DNA of 64,000 bases from assembly GCA_028277645.1 (NCBI GenBank), contig JANQFV010000041.1, positions 62,001 to 126,000 of the forward strand, written 5' to 3'. Below, piece by piece: positions 1 to 7,954 of this stretch (the stretch's first letter is position 1; every line of letters begins with the position of its first letter). The notes under the pieces are model-generated. The model was not told the DNA's origin and searched no databases. It saw only the letters and a program-made list of their open reading frames with translations. This DNA comes from Phycisphaerae bacterium. GTDB lineage: Bacteria > Planctomycetota > Phycisphaerae > UBA1845 > Fen-1342. The translations under genes were made by a program, and so were the position numbers.

Positions 1-268
1 GATCGACATCATGCTCTATTGTTTCCACGAGTGTCCGGACTGGGGCACAGAGCTGCGCGAGCGGCATCGTCTGTACCTGGACATCCTGCGCCTGGCCGAA
101 CGGCTGGGCGTTTCGTGGGCGTTCCCGACACAGACCATTCATCTGCACAACGAGGACGGCAACGAGCCGCAGCCGCCGGGAGTACCGCTCGACCCGGCCG
201 GAGCCCGCGATCATGGGAAACAGTCAGCCGCCGGCGTCGTGGAACAGTTCAAGGAAGATGTGAAGTAG
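1..268 (+). CDS. MscS-family mechanosensitive channel, C-terminal fragment
   Basis: Only the last part of the gene lies in the window. It is open from the left edge (reading frame begins at base 2) and ends in TAG at 266-268. The visible segment reads I-D-I-M-L-Y-C-F, then TELRERHRLYLDILRLAERLG and a PTQT-I-H-L motif. This is the usual C-terminal alpha/beta end of larger MscS-type small-conductance channels, where the cytoplasmic vestibule domain finishes with an F(A)FPTQTxHL sequence. A hydrophilic tail of about 30 residues follows. The pore and membrane helices are outside the window, so the subfamily cannot be set. The ATG at 11 is internal to the gene, not its start. Family assignment rests on my recognition of the motif. 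Confidence 0.7.
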   Translation, partial: IDIMLYCFHECPDWGTELRERHRLYLDILRLAERLGVSWAFPTQTIHLHNEDGNEPQPPGVPLDPAGARDHGKQSAAGVVEQFKEDVK

Positions 269-301
269 GGAGTCATAGACGTCATTTCGAGCACCGTCTT
301 C

Positions 302-394
302 GTCATTCCGAGCGTCAGCGAGGAATCTACTCGCGAATGCATAGTTGGGCGCGTGTGGGGGTAGATTCCTCCTCGCGCTGGTCGTCGGAATGAC
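302..394. repeat. Interspersed palindromic repeat A, full copy 1
   Basis: The 93-bp element begins GTCATTCCGAGCG, has AGGAATCTAC in its left arm, and ends with the mirror image GTAGATTCCTC and CGGAATGAC. The arms form a long imperfect hairpin around a variable centre. A second full copy lies at 3940-4031 and a half copy at 32889-32915. It sits between the channel fragment and the next lipoprotein. No coding function is seen. It looks like a miniature inverted-repeat or REP-like element. Confidence 0.75.
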
Positions 395-535
395 TGCGAA
401 CGCGGCTGCCACGTATCCCCTTCGCGCAGTTCTCGCCGATCTGGCGCGGTTCCGAGTTGCGCCGTGCGAAATAGCCGCCGATATTTCATGCGTTGCCACC
501 GGTCCCGCTGCTCTCTGACCACGGAGGAAATCGCC

Positions 536-1585
536 GTGCGCCATACCACGATTCTGTTCCTTGCCGTCGCGCTCTCGCTCGTCGTCCTCGATGGTTGCAC
601 GCCGATCACCGAAGCCCTCACCGGCAATCCACCGGGCTCGCAGAACACGAACGGTGACAAGGAGGTGACGACCTTCCTGCCGTCGGCCATCACGCTCGAC
701 GTCTCTGAGCTGCCGGAGGACGAAGACACCGTGGCGCTGTCTGCACAGGGCACGCGCAATATCTACCAGCGCGTGGTGCGTTCTTCGGCGAGCGTTGTGC
801 ATCGCTTCCACCGTATGGCCGACAACGGTTTGGCGCTGGCCGCGACCATCCGCGATGACATTACCGATCCGAACCAGACGCAGGTCGAGGGCCGCTTCGT
901 CTACCGTGGCGCCGTCATCGACTACAAGGCCGACTTCGCGGTGTTTGACTTTGACGGCGACGGCAATGCAGAGGGCTCGGGCAACGCGGTCGACCTGCCG
1001 ATCGCGCTGCGCATCTGGACCGACCGCGGCCCCGGCTACCGGCAGTTCCTGTGCGCGTTGATCACCACCAAGCCCTCCACCGACAACGTCGGTGCCGGTG
1101 AGTTCTACGTGCATCCCAACGCGGTCGACGCGTTTACGTCTGCTGACTTGAACATCCACACCATCTACGACCGCACCGACGAGCGTCATCGCTGGAACGT
1201 CGCGTATCTGTCCGGCGCGGTGCACCCACAGCACGCCCTCGACGATGGCGTGGCCCGCATCGACGTGCGTACCAACGACGATGACGCGATCGAGAAGACC
1301 GCCCGCGCCGCGTACGTGTTCGACAACGATGTGTACGACTTCGGCACACTGCAATCCGCCGTTCACTACCTCCGCGGCGGCACCGGACTCTTGGCCACCG
1401 CGCAGTACACCGTTGGCGACGCGCAACTGGGCTTTACGAACATCTGTGTCAACCTCGCCGACCGCACGCTCGCCGACGAGGGCGCGTGCGACGACTTCGA
1501 CACGCAGGACATGACATTGCTCGACCCGCCCATCGGAAACGAATCCGAGTTCCCCGCTGCATTTGGCGAAGAGCCGACGTTCTAA
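536..1585 (+). CDS. Predicted lipoprotein of unknown function
   Basis: The protein has 349 residues. I chose GTG at 536 because GGAGG at 524-528 is well placed and the product then begins with a clean lipoprotein signal: RHTT, a run of hydrophobic residues, then the lipobox L-D-G-C. The earlier in-frame ATG at 464 would put basic sequence in front of the signal peptide. The mature part is hydrophilic. It has an acidic DFDGDGNAEGSGN segment that could bind calcium and no catalytic motif I recognise. It is expected to be anchored in a membrane facing the periplasm. It stands alone, with a GC-rich hairpin downstream. Function unknown. Confidence 0.7.
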   Translation: MRHTTILFLAVALSLVVLDGCTPITEALTGNPPGSQNTNGDKEVTTFLPSAITLDVSELPEDEDTVALSAQGTRNIYQRVVRSSASVVHRFHRMADNGLALAATIRDDITDPNQTQVEGRFVYRGAVIDYKADFAVFDFDGDGNAEGSGNAVDLPIALRIWTDRGPGYRQFLCALITTKPSTDNVGAGEFYVHPNAVDAFTSADLNIHTIYDRTDERHRWNVAYLSGAVHPQHALDDGVARIDVRTNDDDAIEKTARAAYVFDNDVYDFGTLQSAVHYLRGGTGLLATAQYTVGDAQLGFTNICVNLADRTLADEGACDDFDTQDMTLLDPPIGNESEFPAAFGEEPTF

Positions 1586-1650
1586 ACGCATCACGCGTAG
1601 CGGCCGACCTCCCGGTCAACCGTAGCGTTGAGCACCGCATTCGCAGACAA

Positions 1651-1672
1651 CGGCCGAGCAAGAGCTCGGCCG
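1651..1672. terminator. Perfect 9-bp hairpin, terminator-like
   Basis: CGGCCGAGC and GCTCGGCCG are perfectly complementary around a 4-base AAGA loop, 65 bases after the stop of the preceding lipoprotein gene. No T-run follows. The surrounding stretch repeats GTAGCG and CGGCCGA words, so it may be part of a repeat rather than a true terminator. Confidence 0.35.
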
Positions 1673-1810
1673 CTACGTTGTCGCCAACCCCACACAATCT
1701 CACACCTCTATCCGGCTGACGGCTGAAAGCTGACGGCTCACCGCATCCCTGCTAAGATGCATCGCAGCAATCTGTCAATTCGGGCCCCGATGCCTCGCTT
1801 GGAGAACAAG

Positions 1811-2614
1811 ATGACTCGACGTGCAACCGCGCTGACTTCATACCTGTCATTCGTGACACTCACCGCTTTGCTGACCGGCTGCGAGCAGCAACCGCAAACG
1901 GCTTCCGGCGGCGGCACCTCAACTCCGTCTGCGAACAAGGAGGCACCCAAACCGGCTACGGACGATGATGCGACGGAACCTTCCCAAGACGAGTTGGCCG
2001 CGCTCAAGGAATTCGTCGAAGAAAAAGGCGGCGAAATGCTCGCCGGTCAGAACCTCCCCTCCGGCCATCCGCCGATCCCCGGCATGACGCCGCAATCATC
2101 GAGTAGCTCCGGCGACAACCCATCCACCAACGGTGCCGGAGCCGCCATCGGCGAGCTGAAGTACGACCCGCCCGAATCATGGGAATCAGTCCCGCCGGCT
2201 TCGCGCATGCGCAAGGCCCAGTATCGCATGCCCGGCGACACCGGCGATGGCGAACTCACCGTTTTCTACTTCGGGCCGCGCGGCGGCGGTGGCACCGAAG
2301 CGAATATCCAGCGCTGGCAGGGCCAGTTCTCCGGCCCCGAGGGCGGTCCCGTGCCGGAGGAAGACGTCACGCGCGAGACGCTCGAGTCCAACGGCTTGAA
2401 GGTGACTTACCTCGAAGTCTCCGGGCGTTTCAGTCCTGGCGCCATGACCATGGGCGGACAGCCGCAGCCGCCAGTGGACAACTATCGCCTGCTCGCCGCG
2501 GTCGTGGAGACGCCGCAAGGCCCCTGGTTCTTCAAAGCGGCCGGCCCGGACGAAACTATGGTGGCACACCGTGCTGGTTTCGCGGACTTTCTGAAGACCT
2601 TCCGATTTGAGTAG
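1811..2614 (+). CDS. Predicted lipoprotein with low-complexity linker
   Basis: The protein has 267 residues when read from ATG 1811, which follows GGAG at 1801-1804. The in-frame ATG at 1757 would only add a basic leader. The N-terminus is a short basic stretch and a hydrophobic core ending in the lipobox L-L-T-G-C. A Gly/Ser/Pro/Thr/Glu-rich linker of roughly 100 residues follows. The C-terminal half is a compact domain of about 125 residues with alternating strands (LTVFYFGP, YRLLAAVVETP, WFFKAAGP) that ends FxDFLKTFRF. Similar domains are common in planctomycete lipoproteins without known function. No catalytic residues are evident. Confidence 0.7.
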   Translation: MTRRATALTSYLSFVTLTALLTGCEQQPQTASGGGTSTPSANKEAPKPATDDDATEPSQDELAALKEFVEEKGGEMLAGQNLPSGHPPIPGMTPQSSSSSGDNPSTNGAGAAIGELKYDPPESWESVPPASRMRKAQYRMPGDTGDGELTVFYFGPRGGGGTEANIQRWQGQFSGPEGGPVPEEDVTRETLESNGLKVTYLEVSGRFSPGAMTMGGQPQPPVDNYRLLAAVVETPQGPWFFKAAGPDETMVAHRAGFADFLKTFRFE

Positions 2615-2688
2615 ACGCGCCTCATCTAAATGGTGCGCACCAGCGAGTTCCGGTATCCTCCTCCACAGGACCATGTGGAGGAAGTGCC

Positions 2689-3876
2689 ATGTCGCGCGCC
2701 ATTATTGTGCTCACCATCGCCAGTCTGCTCGTCACCGCCGCCAATGCCGATGACTGGCCGCAATGGCGTGGTCCTAACCTCGACGGCATCAGCGCCGAAA
2801 AGGACTTTCGCAAGAACTGGGGTGAGAAAACGCCGCCGCGCCTGTGGTTGGACAGCGCCGGGGCGGCGTTTTCCGGATTCGCGTGCGTTGCCGGCAAGGC
2901 GTACACCTGTGGCACTTCGAACGAGAAACAGGTCGCGTACTGCTACGACGCTCACTCGGGTAAGCGTATCTGGAAGACGCCCTTCGAAGATGCCTACGAG
3001 GAGGGGCAAGGCGGCGATGGCCCGCGGGCAACGCCGGCGGTATTCGAAGGCCGCGTGTACCTCCAGGGTGCGCTGGGTCGGGTGGTCTGCCTGGACGCCG
3101 CCGACGGCAAGATTATCTGGAGCCAGTCGTTCGATAAGAAGCCCACATGGGGCTATAGCGCCTCCGTGCTGATCGAAGGTGACTTCGCGATTGTCACCGG
3201 CAATAACGAGCTGATCGCGCTCGACAAGACCACGGGCGAGAGAAAGTGGTCCTGCGAAACTGAGGTGGTCGGGTACGCGACCCCCTACCCGTTCACCTTC
3301 GCGGACCAGCGCTACATCGCGGCTTTCATGGGCAAAGAAGCGGTAATCGTCACGGCGGACACTGGCCGTGAAGTCTTCCGTATGCCCTGGCAGACCGACT
3401 GGGACGTCAACGCGGCGACGCCGATCTTCTCTGACGGTCATCTGTTTCTGAGCTCCGGCTACCGGCACGGCTCGATTCTGCTCAAGCTGCGCAAAGATGG
3501 CGACAAGCTCGCCGCCGACACGGTCTGGCAGAACGGCAACATCCGCGCCAAGTTCCAGACGCCGGTGCTGTATGAGGGCTATCTCTACACCAGCGACGAG
3601 GTGGGCATCCGCTGCGTGCATTTCCTGACCGGCGAAGAGCAATGGAAGGTCCGTGGCAAGAAGCACGGTACGCTCGTGATCGCCGACGGCCATATCGTTC
3701 TGCTGACCGAAGACGGCGAGTTGCAGATCGCGCCCGCCAGCCCGGGCGGCTACGAACCGGTCACCACGGCCCGCGTGATGCGCGGCCGCTGCTGGACCGT
3801 GCCGACGCTCTACGACGGCAAGCTCTACGTCCGCAACCTCAAGGCAGCGGCGTGCTACGACCTGCGGGGGAGTTGA
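2689..3876 (+). CDS. Secreted PQQ-like beta-propeller protein
   Basis: The protein has 395 residues. ATG 2689 follows GGAGG at 2678-2682. A signal peptide of about 20 residues is followed by DDWPQWRGPNLDGIS, the typical start of planctomycete outer-membrane-type PQQ-repeat propellers (PF13360-like). Repeated blades carry the A-x-D-x-x-(T/S)-G-(K/E)-x-x-W signature, for example LDAADGKIIW, LDKTTGERKW and FLTGEEQW. These proteins rarely bind PQQ, and no dehydrogenase catalytic residues are seen. A paralogue lies just downstream at 4160, separated by repeat A. The likely location is the periplasm, and the role is unknown. It is inferred to be a scaffold or sensor rather than an enzyme. Confidence 0.8.
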   Translation: MSRAIIVLTIASLLVTAANADDWPQWRGPNLDGISAEKDFRKNWGEKTPPRLWLDSAGAAFSGFACVAGKAYTCGTSNEKQVAYCYDAHSGKRIWKTPFEDAYEEGQGGDGPRATPAVFEGRVYLQGALGRVVCLDAADGKIIWSQSFDKKPTWGYSASVLIEGDFAIVTGNNELIALDKTTGERKWSCETEVVGYATPYPFTFADQRYIAAFMGKEAVIVTADTGREVFRMPWQTDWDVNAATPIFSDGHLFLSSGYRHGSILLKLRKDGDKLAADTVWQNGNIRAKFQTPVLYEGYLYTSDEVGIRCVHFLTGEEQWKVRGKKHGTLVIADGHIVLLTEDGELQIAPASPGGYEPVTTARVMRGRCWTVPTLYDGKLYVRNLKAAACYDLRGS

Positions 3877-3939
3877 CGCGCCTGTGACGGTTTGCCGGTG
3901 CTGGAACCGAGGTGCCTGTCCGGGCGTGGCAAGGCAACC

Positions 3940-4031
3940 GTCATTCCGACGAGCACAGCGAGGAGGAATCTACCTTCGCACGAGCGTCACTGCGCATCTG
4001 CACGTAGATTCCTCACTGCGTTCGGAATGAC
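3940..4031. repeat. Interspersed palindromic repeat A, full copy 2
   Basis: The element starts GTCATTCCGACGAGC, contains AGGAATCTACC, and closes with GTAGATTCCTCACTGCG and CGGAATGAC. It has the same arms as 302-394 with a different centre. It lies in the gap between the two PQQ-like propeller genes. Confidence 0.75.
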
Positions 4032-4159
4032 GCCAAACGCAGGTTTCCCGGGTCCCGGCCGGCGCGCAATCCGGATATTTTTGTCCGCCGGGGAGGTTTC
4101 GCGATAGAATATGTCGTGGTGTGGCCGGCTCGGCCATGACTGATGAGGTGCCGCACGGG

Positions 4160-5452
4160 ATGAGACACAAGCTCCTGGTAGCTCTGCTCTTGGGCGCGTG
4201 CGCTGCGACGTTGTGTGCCGATGACTGGCCGCAGTTCCGTGGGGCTCAGCGCGACAACATCTCACGCGAGACGGGCTTGCTGCGTTCCTGGCCCGAGGGC
4301 GGTCCGCGCGTGCTCTGGACCGTGCCGATGTGCGAAGGCTACGCCGCCGCGGCAATCCACTCGGGCCGCGTCTACGTCAACGACTACGATCGCGAGCAGA
4401 ACGAGTGGTGCGTGCGCTGCCTGGCGCTGGACGACGGCCGCGAGTTGTGGCGATTTCGCGAAAAGAAACGCATTCGCCCCAATCACGGCATCACGCGCAC
4501 GATCCCAGCGGTCGATGGCAAGTACGTCTTCAGCCTCGATCCCAAGTGTGTCTTCCACTGCCTCGACGCAAAAACCGGCGCGGAAACCTGGCGTAAGAGC
4601 CTCGTACACGACTACAAGGCCAAGATCCCGCCGTGGTACAACGGTCAGTGCCCGCTGATCGAGGACGACCGCGTCATCCTCGGCATCGGCGGCGACACCC
4701 TACTCGTAGCCTTTGACAAGGCCACCGGCAACGAGATCTGGCGCACGCCCAACGAGCACAAATGGCCGCTGTCCCACTCATCCGTCATGCCAGCCGAACT
4801 CGGCGGCGTCAAGCAATACCTGTGGTGTACGCTTTTCGGGCCGCTGGGTGTCCGCGCGTCCGACGGAAAGCTGCTCTGGCACCATGAGCGCAAGTTCAAC
4901 GTCGCCGTCTCGCCGTCGCCACTCGCAATCGGGGCGGATCGCGTCTTCGTGACCGGACCATACGAAGCCGGCAGCGCGATGATCCGCGTGCAGTGCACGG
5001 GCGACACATTCACGACCGAGATCATCTTCGACTGGCAGGAGAACGAGTGGAACGCCGAAGTCCACACGCCCATCCTGCACAACGAGCACCTCTTCGCGAT
5101 CGGCAAGAAGAAGCGCGGCCTGTTCACGTGCATGAACCTCGCGGGCAACAGAGTGTGGGACAGCGGCGGCCAGGCGGCTTTCGGCTTGGGCTCGTTCGTG
5201 ATGGCCGACGGGCTGTTCTTCGTGCTGGAAGGTAAGACGGGGATGCTACGTCTGATTGAAGCCAGCACAACGGGCTACCAGGAACTCGCGCACGCCCAGG
5301 TGCTCAGCGGACACGACGTCTGGGGACCGATGGCACTGTCTGACGGCAAGCTCGTCCTGCGCGATATGCAGAAGATGGTCTGTATCGAGGTCGGCCAGCC
5401 GGCGACCGTCGCACAGTCCGGCGCGGATAACAAACACGACGGTGGATCATGA
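4160..5452 (+). CDS. Secreted PQQ-like beta-propeller protein (paralogue)
   Basis: The protein has 430 residues from ATG 4160, which has GAGGTG about 10 bases upstream. The in-frame ATG at 4121 would add a polar leader in front of the signal peptide. After cleavage the protein begins ADDWPQFRGAQRDNIS, matching the neighbour at 2689. Blade motifs include LDDGRELWRF, LDAKTGAETWR and FDKATGNEIWR. Its stop overlaps the start of the next gene (ATGA at 5449-5452), so it is the likely first gene of the redox operon running to 11365. It is predicted to be periplasmic. PQQ binding is not shown by the sequence. It may serve as a partner or assembly protein for the redox proteins encoded downstream. Confidence 0.8.
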   Translation: MRHKLLVALLLGACAATLCADDWPQFRGAQRDNISRETGLLRSWPEGGPRVLWTVPMCEGYAAAAIHSGRVYVNDYDREQNEWCVRCLALDDGRELWRFREKKRIRPNHGITRTIPAVDGKYVFSLDPKCVFHCLDAKTGAETWRKSLVHDYKAKIPPWYNGQCPLIEDDRVILGIGGDTLLVAFDKATGNEIWRTPNEHKWPLSHSSVMPAELGGVKQYLWCTLFGPLGVRASDGKLLWHHERKFNVAVSPSPLAIGADRVFVTGPYEAGSAMIRVQCTGDTFTTEIIFDWQENEWNAEVHTPILHNEHLFAIGKKKRGLFTCMNLAGNRVWDSGGQAAFGLGSFVMADGLFFVLEGKTGMLRLIEASTTGYQELAHAQVLSGHDVWGPMALSDGKLVLRDMQKMVCIEVGQPATVAQSGADNKHDGGS

Positions 5453-6384
5453 ACGGCGTCCGAGCGACTATCGCCATTGTCGTTGTTACCAATTGTGTAA
5501 CGACGCTCGTGCAAGCGGGTGACGACGCGGTGACGTACCGCAACGTCCGCTCGATCACGACGTGCAAAGGACCGCGAGGTTTCACACACGCCATGCGCGG
5601 CATCGCCGTGCAGAACGATCTGCTTTACGTCGTCGGTGATCAGAAGCTGCTCGTGCTGCGGACCAACAGCACGCTGGCCAGAAGTTGGCCGACGGAACAC
5701 CCGGGTAACTGCGTCGCCGTCCATCCCGACGGACGTGTCTTCGTTGGCGAGGAAGGTCAGATTGAGATTTTCTCGCCAGACGGGAAACGCAGCTCAGTCT
5801 GGCGGGACGCGGAGCGACTCGACTTTGTGACCGCCATCGGCTTCGCGGGCGACGCCGTCATCGTCGCCGACGCAGACGGGCGCTGCCTGCGGCGCTACAC
5901 CGCCGACGGCGAGTACGTCCGCGACATCGGCAAGGGCAAACGGCTGCGCGGCTTCATGCTGCCCAACCGCTACCTCGATTTCTTCATGGAAGATGAGAAG
6001 ATCATTCGCGTCGCTGACCCCGGTCGACACCGCATCAGCCGCTACACCATCGACGGCGAGCGGCTCGACCACGTCGGACATTTCGCGACCAAGAGCGAGA
6101 GAGGCTTCCCCGGCTGTTGCAATCCGACCAACATCGCGCGTACGCCCGCCGGCGACATCGTCGCAGTACAGAAGGCGCCGCCGATGGTCAAGGTATTCGG
6201 ATGCGACGGCGAATTCCGCACGGCGTTCGGCGGCAAGAGCTTCGATCCGAACTGCAAGAACTCGGACGCAGCGGTGGATCGAGCCGGAAACATCTACGTC
6301 ATCGACACGGTACGCCTCGAAATCGTGGTCTTCGGTCCAGAACAGCCGCACGGTACCGCCAACGATTCGGAGCAGATGCCATGA
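5449..6384 (+). CDS. Secreted NHL-type six-bladed beta-propeller protein
   Basis: The protein has 311 residues. It overlaps the preceding stop by four bases and the following start by four bases, which points to translational coupling. A cleavable signal peptide precedes NHL/SMP-30-like blades with repeats such as VAVHPDGRVFVGEEGQIEIF, NIARTPAGDIVAVQ and VDRAGNIYVIDTVRLEIVVF. Proteins of this type form a periplasmic six-bladed propeller that binds ligands or other proteins. Adjacent to a Tat ferredoxin and a NapH-like protein it may be a docking component of a membrane redox complex. That role is inferred only from gene order. Confidence 0.72.
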   Translation: MNGVRATIAIVVVTNCVTTLVQAGDDAVTYRNVRSITTCKGPRGFTHAMRGIAVQNDLLYVVGDQKLLVLRTNSTLARSWPTEHPGNCVAVHPDGRVFVGEEGQIEIFSPDGKRSSVWRDAERLDFVTAIGFAGDAVIVADADGRCLRRYTADGEYVRDIGKGKRLRGFMLPNRYLDFFMEDEKIIRVADPGRHRISRYTIDGERLDHVGHFATKSERGFPGCCNPTNIARTPAGDIVAVQKAPPMVKVFGCDGEFRTAFGGKSFDPNCKNSDAAVDRAGNIYVIDTVRLEIVVFGPEQPHGTANDSEQMP

Positions 6385-6962
6385 ATGAGGAACCAACACG
6401 TCGCGACGTGCTCGGCCACGCAGCCCGCGGAGCCGCGCTGCTCGGCATGGGTGGGCTGATCGGCTACTTGATCAAGCACGGCAGCGTCGAAGGCGCCTGG
6501 CGCATCAACGTCGACCAGTGCGTGAACAGCCGTCTGGGCGCACTGGGTGTCGATGTGTGCGACAAGTGTGCGACGACGTGCGTGCTGGCGCTCTCGGCGG
6601 TCCGCGCGGTCAACGACCACGCCGCCTGCGGACGCTGCTATATCTGCCCGGCGTATTTCGACGTGAATAGCGCGATCAACGAAGAGGGTCTGCCGAGTGC
6701 CAAGCTCTGTCCGCGCGACGCGATCGAGCGCTTCGAAATCGGCTGGGTTGATCCCGACGACCCAGCCAACAACTATTACGAGTACGTGATTGACGAGGTT
6801 AAGTGCAACGGCTGCGGACGCTGCGTGATGGCCTGCAAGGAACCCGCCGGCCTGAGCTCCATCCGGCTCGAAGTCCGGCACGATCTGTGCTTGGACTGCA
6901 ACCGCTGCTCGATCGCGCAAGTCTGCCCGGACGACGCGTACATACGCGAGCCGACGACGTGA
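6381..6962 (+). CDS. Tat-exported multi-cluster ferredoxin
   Basis: The protein has 193 residues from ATG 6381, overlapping the previous stop. Residues 5-35 hold a twin-arginine signal (T-R-R-D-V-L then a hydrophobic stretch). The rest carries several cysteine sets typical of NapG/DmsB-like [4Fe-4S] proteins: CDKCATTC near residue 60, CGRCYIC near 83, and CNGCGRCVMAC and CLDCNRCSIAQVC toward the C-terminus. It would carry electrons on the periplasmic side of the membrane. In nap operons NapG works with the membrane protein NapH, and the next gene here is NapH-like. No nitrate reductase lies nearby, so the terminal partner is unknown. Confidence 0.82.
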   Translation: MNEEPTRRDVLGHAARGAALLGMGGLIGYLIKHGSVEGAWRINVDQCVNSRLGALGVDVCDKCATTCVLALSAVRAVNDHAACGRCYICPAYFDVNSAINEEGLPSAKLCPRDAIERFEIGWVDPDDPANNYYEYVIDEVKCNGCGRCVMACKEPAGLSSIRLEVRHDLCLDCNRCSIAQVCPDDAYIREPTT

Positions 6963-7954
6963 CACCGCAGCGTGGTAACGTCAGGTGTGCCACTGCTCTG
7001 CGAGCAGTGGTCTTGCGCGGCGGCAGGCGGACATTCATCGTCGCAGCGCTTCTCCTCGTCTCACAACCGAAGACCTCCGCGCAGCAATTCCAATACGAGC
7101 GCCCCGTTAGCGCAGCGCCGACCGCAGAGGATGTCGGCGAAGGCTACGAAACGCCCGTCGTGCAGTACCATCCGCCGCGCTCGATGACGCGTGAGTTGAT
7201 CGACGTCGGCGTGCTGACCGGCGCGCTGGCGCTCACCGCGTGGCTCGTGCTGGGACAACGGCACCGTTTCGGCACGCTACTCGTGACCATCGCGTGCGTG
7301 ACTTACTTCGGCTTCTACCGCCAGGGCTGCGTCTGCCCGATCGGCGCCATTCAGAATGTCACCCTCGGTTTGGTCGATTCCTCCTATGCGTTGAGCTACG
7401 TAGCAATCGCGATCTTCTTCCTGCCACTGGTATTTGCCGTGTTCTTCGGCCGCGTCTTCTGTGGCGGCGTATGCCCGTTGGGCGCAATACAGGAACTGGT
7501 GGCGTTATGGCCGCTACAGGTTCCACGCCGGTGGGAATGGTGGCTCGGCTGGCTGAAGTGGATCTACCTCGCAACCGCGATCGTGTTTGTTGTTCTCCCG
7601 GCGGCGCAACGCGACTTCATCATCTGCCGGTTCGACCCGTTCGTCGGCTTCTTCCGCTTCACTGGACCGCTGGACATCATGCTGATCGGCGCTGGTCTGC
7701 TGTTGCTGGGCGTGCTCGTCGGCCGGCCGTACTGCCGATACTTTTGCCCCTACGGTGCTTTGCTGTCACTGCCAGCCCGCATCGCGTGGAAAGCCGTCCG
7801 CATCACGCCCGACAAGGAACTCGACTGCGGCCTGTGCGCCGAGGCCTGCCCTTACGGGGCAATCGAAGGCCTGCGTGCCATGCGCGCCACGTGCCTCTCG
7901 TGCGCCCGCTGCTATAAGTACTGTCCGCGTGAGCACGGAACGGCGACGCTATGA
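6959..7954 (+). CDS. NapH/NosR-like membrane polyferredoxin
   Basis: The protein has 331 residues from GTG 6959, which overlaps the previous stop (GTGA). There is a hydrophobic leader near residues 20-40 and four to five later membrane segments. Family hallmarks are the C-x3-C-P motifs at the helix ends (GCVCPIGAIQ, FCGGVCPLGAIQ, YCRYFCPYGAL) and a C-terminal cytoplasmic ferredoxin part with CGLCAEACP and CLSCARCYKYCP. The first of those two sets has one cysteine fewer than the canonical 4-Cys pattern. NapH and NosR proteins pass electrons between the quinone pool or cytoplasm and periplasmic redox proteins. It overlaps the next gene by four bases. Confidence 0.85.
   Translation: MTPQRGNVRCATALRAVVLRGGRRTFIVAALLLVSQPKTSAQQFQYERPVSAAPTAEDVGEGYETPVVQYHPPRSMTRELIDVGVLTGALALTAWLVLGQRHRFGTLLVTIACVTYFGFYRQGCVCPIGAIQNVTLGLVDSSYALSYVAIAIFFLPLVFAVFFGRVFCGGVCPLGAIQELVALWPLQVPRRWEWWLGWLKWIYLATAIVFVVLPAAQRDFIICRFDPFVGFFRFTGPLDIMLIGAGLLLLGVLVGRPYCRYFCPYGALLSLPARIAWKAVRITPDKELDCGLCAEACPYGAIEGLRAMRATCLSCARCYKYCPREHGTATL

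Noticed and set aside
224-1594. Antisense frame of 456 codons over the first lipoprotein
   Set aside because: Composition is low-complexity Arg/Val/Ala. The sense frame has a signal peptide and ribosome-binding site.
6381-7954. Periplasmic nitrate reductase (nap) operon
   Set aside because: NapG- and NapH-like genes are present, but no NapA, NapB or NapD gene accompanies them.
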